Shown piece by piece: positions 48,125 to 56,206 of a stretch of DNA of 64,000 nucleotides. Position numbers and translations under genes: made by a program. The notes under the pieces are model-generated. The model ran no database searches. It was not told the origin of the DNA and was given only the letters and a program-made list of their open reading frames with translations. Source of the stretch: Shewanella pealeana ATCC 700345 (GTDB taxonomy: Bacteria > Pseudomonadota > Gammaproteobacteria > Enterobacterales > Shewanellaceae); NCBI RefSeq assembly GCF_000018285.1, contig NC_009901.1:1115001-1179000 (forward strand). The letters are read 5' to 3'. Position 1 is the first letter of the stretch, and the number at the start of each line of letters is the position of its first letter.

Positions 48125-48556
48125 CTATTTAACGATAAGAACTGGGCACTTAGCTTTGTTAGCCACCTCTTCAGCGGTGTTGGCGTTCAAGAAGTGTTCG
48201 AGTCCTGTTCGTCCATGACTTGCCATTACAATCATTCCAGCATTGATGTTTTTTTCGGTAGCCAAAATCTTTTCGACTGGATGGCCATGACAAATTTTAC
48301 TTTCAAAAGGAAAGTAAATATCAAACGAGTCGATAAATTGCTGCATTTTATCTGCGGCCTCTCTTTCCATTCTCTCGATAAGTTCATCGGGCGTCACCGC
48401 GAGTACTCGGGTATATTTATCGCCAAAAGGCTTATCGACAACGTGTAATAGACAGATCCCAACGTTATAAAAATTAGCCATCTCAATGGCATAACTTATA
48501 GCGTGTGATGCTGTTTCTGAAAAGTCGGTCGGACAAAGGATCTGTTGGGTTCGCAT
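48125..48556 (-). CDS. Universal stress protein (UspA family)
   Basis: A 143-residue Usp domain. It opens MRTQQILCPTDFSETASHAI with the ATP-binding Asp, and ends with the nucleotide loop MASHGRTGLEHFLNANTAEEVANKAKCPVLIVK in pieces typical of ATP-binding Usp (GxxGxxxxxxGS-like). It is cytosolic, and members help survive starvation or respiratory stress. A run of two possible small ORFs lies upstream on the same strand, and the cbb3-like operon diverges beyond. Confidence 0.9.
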   Translation of the reverse strand: MRTQQILCPTDFSETASHAISYAIEMANFYNVGICLLHVVDKPFGDKYTRVLAVTPDELIERMEREAADKMQQFIDSFDIYFPFESKICHGHPVEKILATEKNINAGMIVMASHGRTGLEHFLNANTAEEVANKAKCPVLIVK

Positions 48557-48593
48557 AACATCCTCCTGTTACCTCTCGCGCTATACCCAAAAA

Positions 48594-48824
48594 TCACAAT
48601 TGTGGTAAATGGATTAGGGCTAAATTCTCACTCCTTACTTCTTTAAATATAGGCGTTGTGTTCCGGTGAGTAAATTCGTTAGATAAAAATCGCCACAACT
48701 TTGTTGTGGCGGCTTCTGTGGTCAGTATTAGGAGTTGGGTGAGGTAAAGATTAGTGGAATAGGTGAGTGACAGTAAAATAATAGAGCTAAGTGATAAAGC
48801 TGCCTGTATACCAAACCTTTTCAT
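48594..48824 (-). CDS. Possible small membrane protein (76 aa)
   Basis: An ORF of 76 codons between the 41-codon ORF and the universal stress gene, all on one strand with gaps of 22 and 37 bp. Its first half is hydrophobic (QAALSLSSIILLSLTYSTNL) and could span the membrane; the rest is polar. The ribosome-binding site is weak. No family is recognised. It may be a chance ORF. Confidence 0.35.
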   Translation of the reverse strand: MKRFGIQAALSLSSIILLSLTYSTNLYLTQLLILTTEAATTKLWRFLSNEFTHRNTTPIFKEVRSENLALIHLPQL

Positions 48825-48846
48825 GACTTAGCTCTAACTGCTTAGG

Positions 48847-48972
48847 CTAGTCCCTACGAAATAGCTTTATCAGTTGTTTAGTGCATAACCCCAATACAAC
48901 AATACAGCACTCTATAATTGCAATCCCCATTACTAATGAAAATAGTGCGGGTACATGTCTAATAAAATCCAT
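48847..48972 (-). CDS. Possible 41-residue single-pass membrane protein
   Basis: From the ATG at 48972, preceded by GAGAGG at about 7 nt, the frame encodes 41 residues. It has a hydrophobic core (ALFSLVMGIAIIECCIVVLGL) and a basic tail (KQLIKLFRRD), the layout of small inner-membrane proteins with N-out, C-in orientation. A good Shine-Dalgarno site supports it. Its size resembles small subunits of respiratory complexes, but I see no real similarity. Confidence 0.45.
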   Translation of the reverse strand: MDFIRHVPALFSLVMGIAIIECCIVVLGLCTKQLIKLFRRD

Positions 48973-49301
48973 CTATGGCCTCTCAACAATACTCGATACA
49001 AGCAGATATGTTTCAATTAATATCCCACGGTTCATCAGTTATGTTTTTGACTAAGTTCACAAAATAATGAGCCTTAATGATTGTTAATTTTCACTTCAAT
49101 TCATGAGTTCAGGAAATCTTTACAATGGGCAAATAGCTTTTACCTTTGATTCGCGCAGTTGAACTTAGCTTATGTTGCGAAAATTTAAATAGAATCATTA
49201 AAAAACCTAGTGATATTTCGGTGGATAATTGCACAAATTGTGGCAAATAAATCAATACCGACTAGTTTCAATAAGGTGCATAAGAAGATAAGGGAATGCT
49301 T
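48973..49301. other. Intergenic region upstream of the cbb3-like operon
   Basis: About 330 bp of AT-rich DNA between the small ORFs and the cytochrome gene. It must hold the operon promoter. I looked for an FNR/EtrA palindrome (TTGAT-4-ATCAA) and saw none. Confidence 0.5.
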
Positions 49302-49634
49302 ATGAATCGATTACCTCTATTGATAATCCTGATTTTTGGGTCAGCAAGCGCATCGGCAGATTACGACCCCAGCTTTAAAATCGGCAAAGAGAAAGCCAAA
49401 GTTTGCATGACCTGTCATGGAGAGGATGGGATCTCAACAATCGACCCTTATCCCAATTTACGCGGTCAAAAAGTGGGGTATTTAATATCGGCGCTTAAAG
49501 ATTACCAGTCAAGGCAGCGTACTAGTGGCTTGGCCATTTTGATGCAGCAACAAGCAGATACGCTTAGCGAACAGGATATGAAAGACATTTCCTACTATTA
49601 CTCTGTGTTAGGCACAAAACAAGAAGAGGAGTAG
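49302..49634 (+). CDS. Small periplasmic cytochrome c (monoheme)
   Basis: A 110-residue protein with a signal peptide (MNRLPLLIILIFGSASASA) and one heme site CMTCH (about residue 35) followed by GEDGISTIDPYPNLRGQ, as in cytochrome c4/c5-type class I cytochromes. A probable Met ligand is in ILMQQQ. The ATG at 49302 has AAGGGA 7 nt upstream; the ATG at 49296 overlaps that site too closely. The gene is 3 bp before ccoN, so it is part of the oxidase operon and may be its electron donor. Confidence 0.88.
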   Translation: MNRLPLLIILIFGSASASADYDPSFKIGKEKAKVCMTCHGEDGISTIDPYPNLRGQKVGYLISALKDYQSRQRTSGLAILMQQQADTLSEQDMKDISYYYSVLGTKQEEE

Positions 49635-49637
49635 GGC

Positions 49638-51044
49638 ATGCAGGTAAGCACTGAGCAATATGACGTAAAGGTTGTTCGTTATTTTATTGTGGCTGCCGTT
49701 ATTTGGTCTATTGCGGGTATGTTTATTGGGGTTGTGCTTGCTGCCCAGCTCTATTGGCCTGCACTTAATTTTGATTCTGAATATATCCAATTTGGACGGT
49801 TACGCCCTGTACATACCTCTGGCGTGATCTATGGTTTTGTCGTCAATATTCTAATGGGAACCTCCCTCTATATTGTGCAACGAACAGGGCAAACGCGGTT
49901 GTTTAACCGTAGTTTATCTTGGATGGTGTTTTGGGGCTGGCAGCTCATTTTACTGCTTGCGTTGATAACCTTGCCTCTAGGTTACACCACGAGTAAAGAA
50001 TATGCGGAGCTTGAATGGCCCGTTGATATTCTGATTGTGATTGTTTGGGTGCTTTATGCCGTATTGTTTTTTGGCACTATCGCCAAACGAAAAGTGAAGC
50101 ATATCTTTGTCGCCAACTGGTTCTTTGGCGCTTTTATTATTGTAATTGCACTAATTTTTATTCTGAATAATTTAGCCTTACCAGCCTATTTCATGAAGTC
50201 TTACTCAGTATTTGCAGGCGCTCAAGATGCCATAGTTCAGTGGTGGTGGGGGCACAACGCTGTCGGCTTTTTACTCACAGCCGGTATTATCGGCATGAAC
50301 TACTACTTCATTCCTAAACTGGCTGAACGTCCAATCTATTCTTACCGACTGTCTATTATCCACTTCTGGGGATTAGTGGGCTTTTATACTTGGGCTGGAA
50401 CTCACCACCTTCTCTATTCGTCAGTGCCAGTTTGGCTACAAAATATCGGTATCGTGATGTCGCTGATATTGTGGCTACCCTCTTGGGCTGGTGCATTTAA
50501 TAGTGGTATGACACTACTGCAAAATAAACAAAAGCTAAAGACCGATTACATTATGTGGTTCTTTATGTCGGCAATTTTGTATTACTGCCTAGCGACATTT
50601 GAAGGGCCTCTGCTGGCGATACGCTGGTTCAATATGCTTGCCCATAATACAGAGTGGGTGGTCGGCCATGTACATTCCGGTGCACTTGGTTGGGTGGCTA
50701 TGTCTGGGATTGCCGTTTTTTATTATTTCATTCCGCGGCTTTGGGGTAAGAGCGGTTTATGGTCTAACCGCTTACTTAAAGTGCACTTTTGGTTGGCACA
50801 TCTGGGTGTAGCCTTATATGCAATTGCACTTTGGGTCGCAGGTATTGGAGAAGGCTACATGTGGCTTACTCAGCGGGAGAATGGCTCTTTAGCATACAGT
50901 TTTGTTGAGGCTATGGACTTTAAAGCGCCGTGGTTATTTGTGCGTTTCTTTGGTGGGGCCTGCTTTGTATTGGGTTTATTGTTGATGGCGTTTAACTTGT
51001 ATAAGACGGTATCGATGACTGCGGAGGCTAGTGAAGATGCTTAG
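49638..51044 (+). CDS. ccoN: cbb3-type cytochrome c oxidase catalytic subunit I
   Basis: A 468-residue heme-copper oxidase subunit with about twelve membrane helices. Ligands are placed as in characterised CcoN: H59 (low-spin heme b, RPVHTSGVIYG), H206 (CuB, WWWGHNAVGF), the cross-linking Y250, H256/H257 (CuB, WAGTHHLLYS) and H344/H346 (HVHSGALGWV). It reduces O2 to water. GAGGAG sits just before the ATG. No ccoQ, ccoG, ccoH, ccoI or ccoS is nearby, so assembly factors must come from elsewhere. Confidence 0.95.
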   Translation: MQVSTEQYDVKVVRYFIVAAVIWSIAGMFIGVVLAAQLYWPALNFDSEYIQFGRLRPVHTSGVIYGFVVNILMGTSLYIVQRTGQTRLFNRSLSWMVFWGWQLILLLALITLPLGYTTSKEYAELEWPVDILIVIVWVLYAVLFFGTIAKRKVKHIFVANWFFGAFIIVIALIFILNNLALPAYFMKSYSVFAGAQDAIVQWWWGHNAVGFLLTAGIIGMNYYFIPKLAERPIYSYRLSIIHFWGLVGFYTWAGTHHLLYSSVPVWLQNIGIVMSLILWLPSWAGAFNSGMTLLQNKQKLKTDYIMWFFMSAILYYCLATFEGPLLAIRWFNMLAHNTEWVVGHVHSGALGWVAMSGIAVFYYFIPRLWGKSGLWSNRLLKVHFWLAHLGVALYAIALWVAGIGEGYMWLTQRENGSLAYSFVEAMDFKAPWLFVRFFGGACFVLGLLLMAFNLYKTVSMTAEASEDA

Positions 51045-51651
51045 TAAAGACTTTACACAATCCTTAGTGATCCTCATTGTGGCTACTGTGTTAGTCGCTA
51101 GCTTTTCAATCGTGGTGCTCATTGTGCCTAGCTTGGTACGCACCGATGCGATAAGAGTTAACTCATTAGCCAAACCACTCACGGCAGTGCAAGTCGCAGG
51201 GCGTGATGTTTACATTAGTGAGGGCTGCCATGTATGTCACACGCAGATGGTGCGTAATATCGAACCTGAAGTGAAACGTGATGGGCGAGCCAATAAAGAG
51301 TCCGATGATATTTATGAGTTTCCCAATCTTTGGGGCTCGAAACGCACCGGGCCTGATTTAACCAACCTAGGCCGAAAGTACTCTGAGCAATGGCAGCGAA
51401 TTCATCTAATTAACCCTCGGCAGGTGGTGCCGACGTCATTGATGCCCGCTTACCCTTGGCTGTTTAGACAGGTATTAAGTGGTGATGAGATAGAAGCTAA
51501 AATGCGTGTACTACAGACCTTAGGGGTGCCTTACACTGACGATGAGATCGAAAGGGCGCGTCTACAGGTTAAAGGACTGACCAAAGGGGAGGCTTTGATT
51601 CAATATTTGCAAAGCTTAGGGCAAGATACCGCCGATGATCAGGAGCGATAA
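51037..51651 (+). CDS. ccoO: cbb3-type cytochrome c oxidase monoheme subunit II
   Basis: A 204-residue membrane-anchored cytochrome: an N-terminal helix (SLVILIVATVLVASFSIVVLIVPSL), one heme site CHVCH in YISEGCHVCHTQMVRN (about residue 58), and the axial Met in PTSLMPAYPWLF. This is the canonical CcoO pattern. I choose ATG at 51037 with GGAGG 9 nt upstream over GTG at 51031. It overlaps the end of ccoN by 8 bp. Confidence 0.94.
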   Translation: MLSKDFTQSLVILIVATVLVASFSIVVLIVPSLVRTDAIRVNSLAKPLTAVQVAGRDVYISEGCHVCHTQMVRNIEPEVKRDGRANKESDDIYEFPNLWGSKRTGPDLTNLGRKYSEQWQRIHLINPRQVVPTSLMPAYPWLFRQVLSGDEIEAKMRVLQTLGVPYTDDEIERARLQVKGLTKGEALIQYLQSLGQDTADDQER

Positions 51652-51652
51652 T

Positions 51653-53824
51653 ATGACTGTTTTCTGGAATATTTGGGTCGTTGGGTTTATTGCTATCTTT
51701 CTAATTTTTATGGCGTTAGTCATTGTTAAATATTGGCGCGATAACCATAGTGCCGATAAAAATAAAACCATCGATACCTTCGACGGTATTGATGAGAATG
51801 ATGCGCCGCCACCTCGCTTACTGTTTATCTCCTATTTAGTCGCTTTTGCCATTTCTGCAGTTTTTCTCGTGCTTTACCCTGGTCTTGGTAATTGGAAAGG
51901 CTTAATGGGCTGGCAGCAAAGTGATGATGCCTTAAGCTCACCAGTTACCGACTTAACGATGGAAATGGCAACACTAAATGATAAAAGCTTGCTAGCACTT
52001 GCGAATAACAAAACGGTGACGGCAAGCGGAGCATCGCTATTTGAAAACCATTGCGCAGCATGCCATAGACGTAATGCTCAGGGGCAAAAGCACTTTCCAA
52101 ATCTAATTGATAATGAGTGGCTCTACGGTGGTACGCAGAGTGATATTTTAGACTCGATAAAGAAAGGCAGACACGGGGCAATGCCCGGTTGGAAAGGGGT
52201 TTTGTCAGAAGACCAGATCACTAAAATGGCGTATTACATCGCGTCACTGCAACCTAAGCGTCGTAACCTAAATGCGCCGCAGGTTAAAATCGATCTAGGT
52301 AAAGACATTTTTGCCGAGTATTGCGCCAGTTGTCATGGTGATGGCACTGTGGCAAATACTCAAATTGGTGCCCCTTTACTTAACGATGCTATCTGGCTTC
52401 ATGGCGGTAGCATCGAAGAGATTAAGCACACTATAGATTTTGGTTTGAATAACTTGATGCCTGCATTTGAAGAGCAGCTGACAGCTGATGAGATCTTGGC
52501 TATTGGTGCTTACATTACTGAACAACGCCTTGAATACGATGCCAAACTCGCAGCACTTGATCCTGAGTCAGTAAAGCGTGGTGAATACCTAGTTAATGCA
52601 GGCGATTGTGTTGCCTGCCATAGCTCAGAAGGCGGTGAGCGATTCGCGGGTGGCTTGCCATTCAAAACACCTTTTGGCACGGTATATTCAACCAATATTA
52701 CCCCCCATGTGAGTGAAGGCATTGGTAGCGACAATTATGCCGACTTCAAAGCGGCGTTATTTGATGGTAAAGGCCGCCATGGTTATCTCTACCCTGCAAT
52801 GCCTTACACCTCTTATCAATATTTAAAAGAGCAGGACACCCAAGATCTGTGGAGCTATTTGCAGTCGATTACAGCAGTCGCAAGGCAAAACGATAAGAAT
52901 GAGATGATCTTCCCGTCGAATATCCGTACCGGATTATTAGCTTGGAATTTGGTGTTTATGGATACCAATCCACTTTCTTATGAGGCGCCCAAGCATGCTC
53001 AACTCACTGAGCAAGAGTTAAAGGAGTGGCAACGAGGTAAATACTGGGTGATGGGGCTCGGGCATTGTAGCGAATGTCATACTCCACGAAATTTAGCTCA
53101 GGCATTAATACCTGAACAAATATTCCAAGGTAACTTGATTGATGGTTGGAACGCCCCAGATATCAGCGCCAAAGAGCTCTATCAAGATAGATGGGATATC
53201 GAGTCGTTAACTGACTTTTTGCACACAGGGCACTCGTCTAAAGGCTCTGCATTTGCTGGTATGGCAGATGTAGTGAAAAACAGTACTAGTTTAATGACAC
53301 GCAAGGATATTAGGACTATCTCTCGTTACCTGCTAGTGGGGGATAAGAACAACACCATTCCAGCTAATACTAAGCAACTTAACCCAGCAGGCTTTACCCA
53401 AGAGGCGTATGCCGATAAGCAGTTTAATGCTTATTCATTGTATGCAGAGACTTGTGGAGCCTGTCATGGTGAAGATGGTAAAGGTCGTGACCCCATAGCG
53501 CCAACCTTATTGAATAACGGCATTATCATGCACAGTGACCCGTTCAATACGATAGCGGTGACGATACGTGGACTTTCGCCAACGTATTTAGATGAAGAGC
53601 GTAACTTCATGCCGATGACTAGTTTTCAAAATGTATTGACCGACACTGAGCTGGCTAATCTTATTAGTTTTGTACGCTACTATTTAGGCGATAGAAAAGA
53701 GCCCGTTACCGCAGAGCAAGTTAAGGCTGTGCGTCAACAACTCGAAAAGGCAGGTTTTGCAGGTAATCTACACACCACGCCTGATATGTATGACCACAAA
53801 GATGGTGATATTGATATCGACTAG
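51653..53824 (+). CDS. ccoP: Pentaheme fusion of CcoP-like oxidase subunit and AdhB-like triheme cytochrome
   Basis: A 723-residue protein, more than twice the length of normal CcoP. Residues 1-90 have two membrane helices and the CcoP hallmark LYPGLGNWKG. Residues 115-300 are the usual two CcoP cytochrome domains (hemes at C134-H138 and C224-H228, with IDNEWLYGG and LNDAIWLHGG). Residues 305-700 resemble the triheme cytochrome subunit of membrane alcohol/gluconate dehydrogenases: hemes at C319-H323, C472-H476 and C601-H605, with GGLPFKTPFGTVYSTNITP and HCSECHTPRN. No dehydrogenase gene is present nearby. AGGAG is 7 nt before the ATG at 51653. It is the last gene of the operon. The frame is open throughout, so the fusion is not a stop-codon artefact. 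Confidence 0.9.
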   Translation: MTVFWNIWVVGFIAIFLIFMALVIVKYWRDNHSADKNKTIDTFDGIDENDAPPPRLLFISYLVAFAISAVFLVLYPGLGNWKGLMGWQQSDDALSSPVTDLTMEMATLNDKSLLALANNKTVTASGASLFENHCAACHRRNAQGQKHFPNLIDNEWLYGGTQSDILDSIKKGRHGAMPGWKGVLSEDQITKMAYYIASLQPKRRNLNAPQVKIDLGKDIFAEYCASCHGDGTVANTQIGAPLLNDAIWLHGGSIEEIKHTIDFGLNNLMPAFEEQLTADEILAIGAYITEQRLEYDAKLAALDPESVKRGEYLVNAGDCVACHSSEGGERFAGGLPFKTPFGTVYSTNITPHVSEGIGSDNYADFKAALFDGKGRHGYLYPAMPYTSYQYLKEQDTQDLWSYLQSITAVARQNDKNEMIFPSNIRTGLLAWNLVFMDTNPLSYEAPKHAQLTEQELKEWQRGKYWVMGLGHCSECHTPRNLAQALIPEQIFQGNLIDGWNAPDISAKELYQDRWDIESLTDFLHTGHSSKGSAFAGMADVVKNSTSLMTRKDIRTISRYLLVGDKNNTIPANTKQLNPAGFTQEAYADKQFNAYSLYAETCGACHGEDGKGRDPIAPTLLNNGIIMHSDPFNTIAVTIRGLSPTYLDEERNFMPMTSFQNVLTDTELANLISFVRYYLGDRKEPVTAEQVKAVRQQLEKAGFAGNLHTTPDMYDHKDGDIDID

Positions 53825-53901
53825 CTAAGGTTAATAAGGGCTTGGACAATATGAGTTGATGACGGTTATGGTTTTAATTCTGGCAGTCAAATTACAGACA
53901 T

Positions 53902-53934
53902 GAAAAAGCCGCTTAAATTTCTTTAAGCGGCTTA
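53902..53934 (-). terminator. Terminator of the tRNA gene
   Basis: AAGCCGCTTAAA-tttc-TTTAAGCGGCTT with an A-run at its left that reads as T-run on the minus strand, 8 bp beyond the tRNA CCA end. Confidence 0.82.
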
Positions 53935-53941
53935 TCAAAAT

Positions 53942-54018
53942 TGGTGGCCCCTCACGGACTTGAACCGTGGACCTGACGATTATGAGTCGTATGCTCTAAC
54001 CAACTGAGCTAAGGGGCC
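53942..54018 (-). tRNA. tRNA-Ile2 (anticodon CAU, lysidine type)
   Basis: On the minus strand a 77-nt cloverleaf starts GGCCCCTTAGCTCAG and ends with encoded CCA. The acceptor stem GGCCCCT pairs with AGGGGCC, and the T arm has GGTTCAAGTCC. The anticodon CAU is at 53982-53984. The acceptor and D-arm sequence match the E. coli tRNA-Ile2 type (ileX), not elongator tRNA-Met, which starts GGCTACG. It should therefore be modified by TilS to read AUA. It has its own terminator. Confidence 0.9.
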
Positions 54019-54167
54019 GACTTAAGATAGTCGTCACTATCGAAAGCGAAAAGAAGTATACGAGGTTTATAAGCGCTTGTCACCTGCGTTTTAGCTAGAA
54101 ATGTCGTTATAAATGCACGACTGCTTATCTGTTAATCAATCTAGCTTAGTGCTTGTTTCATTTGAGC

Positions 54168-54193
54168 AAAAAAAAGCTGCCCTTAGGCAGCTT
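54168..54193 (-). terminator. Terminator of rpoD
   Basis: GCTGCC-ctta-GGCAGC with nine A at the left, giving a long T-run on the minus strand, about 45 bp past the rpoD stop. Confidence 0.9.
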
Positions 54194-54238
54194 TCTGTTT
54201 GATATCGAGTATTTCTTTAACGATTACTCGGCTATTTC

Positions 54239-56080
54239 CTATTCGTCTAGGAACGACTTTAAGATCTCAGAGCGAGAAGGGTGACGCAACTTACGTAGCG
54301 CTTTAGCTTCAATCTGACGAATACGCTCACGTGTTACGTCAAACTGCTTACCCACTTCTTCTAGAGTGTGGTCAGTATTCATGTCGATACCGAAACGCAT
54401 ACGCAGTACTTTAGCTTCACGAGCTGTTAGGCCCGCTAGTACTTCGTGAGTTGCGTTCTTCAAGCTTTCGCCTGTCGCAGAGTCCAATGGTAGCTCGAGG
54501 GTAGTATCCTCGATGAAATCACCTAAGTGCGAATCTTCATCGTCACCAATTGGTGTTTCCATTGAGATCGGCTCTTTAGCGATCTTAAGTACCTTACGGA
54601 TCTTATCTTCAGGCATTAACATGCGCTCTGCCAACTCTTCAGGAGAAGGTTCACGACCCATCTCTTGCAACATTTGGCGAGAGATACGGTTAAGCTTGTT
54701 GATAGTCTCAATCATATGCACTGGAATACGGATCGTTCTTGCTTGGTCAGCAATAGAACGAGTGATCGCCTGACGGATCCACCAAGTTGCATAAGTAGAG
54801 AACTTATAACCACGACGGTATTCGAACTTATCTACCGCTTTCATCAGACCGATGTTACCTTCTTGAATTAGATCCAAGAACTGTAGACCACGGTTGGTGT
54901 ACTTTTTAGCGATAGAGATTACTAGACGTAAGTTCGCTTCAACCATCTCTTTCTTCGCACGACGAGCTTTCGCTTCACCGATTGACATACGACGGTTAAT
55001 ATCTTTGATTGCACCGATAGCTAGACCAGTTTCAACTTCAATTGCATCAAGCTTTGCACGACAACGTTGTACATCGAACTCAACCATTTGTAGACCTTCT
55101 ACATATGGCTTGCCTGATGCAAGTTCATCGTTGAACCATTCGATGCTGCTTTCATTGCTAGTGTAAACTTTGACGAAGTTCTTCTTCGGCATTTTGGCTT
55201 GTTCAACACAAAGCTTCATGATCAAACGTTCTTGAACACGGACTTTGTCCATCATAGAGCGCATGTTCTTAACTAAGCGGTCAAACTGCTTAGGCATCAA
55301 ACGGAACTCTTTGAAGATCTCGCCAATTTCGAATAGTGCTACGGTCGACTCTGGGTGACCACGGCCTTTGTCTGCAATAATTCTTAATGCATTTTCATGG
55401 GCTAGACGAAGTGTTGTAAACTTCTCTTTAGCTTCTTCAGGATCAGGACCTTTTGGACCTTCCTCTTCTTCGTCATCGTCATCGTCATCATCGTCATCGT
55501 CATCTTCATCATCCAATTCATCATCAGATAACTCAGAACCAACATGAGTAGCTGTTGGCGCGACATCTTCTGCATTTGGATCAACAAATCCAGAGATGAT
55601 GTCAGAAAGTCTAACTTCTTCAGCTTCGTAGCGATCGTATTGTTCAAGGATCATCGCAATCGCTTGCGGATATTCCGCAACAGATGCTTGAACCGTGTTA
55701 ATACCTTCTTCGATACGCTTAGCGATAACAATCTCGCCTTCACGTGTTAGAAGTTCAACTGTACCCATTTCACGCATGTACATGCGCACTGGGTCAGTAG
55801 TACGACCTAATTCTGCTTCAACTGTTGCAAGCGCAGCAGCGGCTTCTTCTGCAGCATCGTCATCGGTGCTGTCTTCAGACATCATGATTTCATCAGCATC
55901 CGGAGCCTGTTCATAGACTCGAATACCCATGTCATTGATCATCTGGATAATATCTTCAATCTGGTCAGAATCGACCATGTCTGCAGGTAAGTGATCGTTC
56001 ACTTCTGCATAGGTTAAGTAACCTTGCTCTTTACCTTTGGCGAGCAACAATTTAAGTTGCGACTGCGGAGTATGATCCAT
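54239..56080 (-). CDS. rpoD: RNA polymerase sigma-70 factor
   Basis: A 613-residue primary sigma factor from the ATG at 56080 ([20 protein letters not shown]). Domain order is sigma 1.1 (1-80), 1.2 ([21 protein letters not shown]), a non-conserved insert with a long Asp/Glu tract (about residues 180-205), regions 2-3 ([34 protein letters not shown]) and 4.2 ([20 protein letters not shown]). An in-frame upstream extension to 56137 is not typical of the family and lacks support. It is the last gene of the rpsU-yqeY-dnaG-rpoD cluster, 126 bp after dnaG. Confidence 0.97.
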   Translation of the reverse strand: MDHTPQSQLKLLLAKGKEQGYLTYAEVNDHLPADMVDSDQIEDIIQMINDMGIRVYEQAPDADEIMMSEDSTDDDAAEEAAAALATVEAELGRTTDPVRMYMREMGTVELLTREGEIVIAKRIEEGINTVQASVAEYPQAIAMILEQYDRYEAEEVRLSDIISGFVDPNAEDVAPTATHVGSELSDDELDDEDDDDDDDDDDDEEEEGPKGPDPEEAKEKFTTLRLAHENALRIIADKGRGHPESTVALFEIGEIFKEFRLMPKQFDRLVKNMRSMMDKVRVQERLIMKLCVEQAKMPKKNFVKVYTSNESSIEWFNDELASGKPYVEGLQMVEFDVQRCRAKLDAIEVETGLAIGAIKDINRRMSIGEAKARRAKKEMVEANLRLVISIAKKYTNRGLQFLDLIQEGNIGLMKAVDKFEYRRGYKFSTYATWWIRQAITRSIADQARTIRIPVHMIETINKLNRISRQMLQEMGREPSPEELAERMLMPEDKIRKVLKIAKEPISMETPIGDDEDSHLGDFIEDTTLELPLDSATGESLKNATHEVLAGLTAREAKVLRMRFGIDMNTDHTLEEVGKQFDVTRERIRQIEAKALRKLRHPSRSEILKSFLDE

Positions 56081-56206
56081 AGATATCATCCAAGTTGGGA
56101 AACTGTTAAAACGACGGGGCAAAAAACAGCCACGCAAGTCGTCAATTATAGCCTTCGGCGCTTCTCTGTGCTAGTCCAAGTGTTTACTTTTGAGGCTGAA
56201 ATTTAA

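Noticed and set aside
48973..49301. FNR/EtrA site upstream of the cbb3-like operon
   Set aside because: I saw only loose half-site matches (TTGAT or ATCAA alone), not a full palindrome.
53942..54018. Chromosomal attachment site at the tRNA gene
   Set aside because: No integrase gene or repeat of the tRNA 3' end is present in the window.
56081..56137. N-terminal extension of RpoD
   Set aside because: The extra 19 residues ([10 protein letters not shown]...) are not in the sigma-70 family; the ATG at 56080 starts the known N-terminus.
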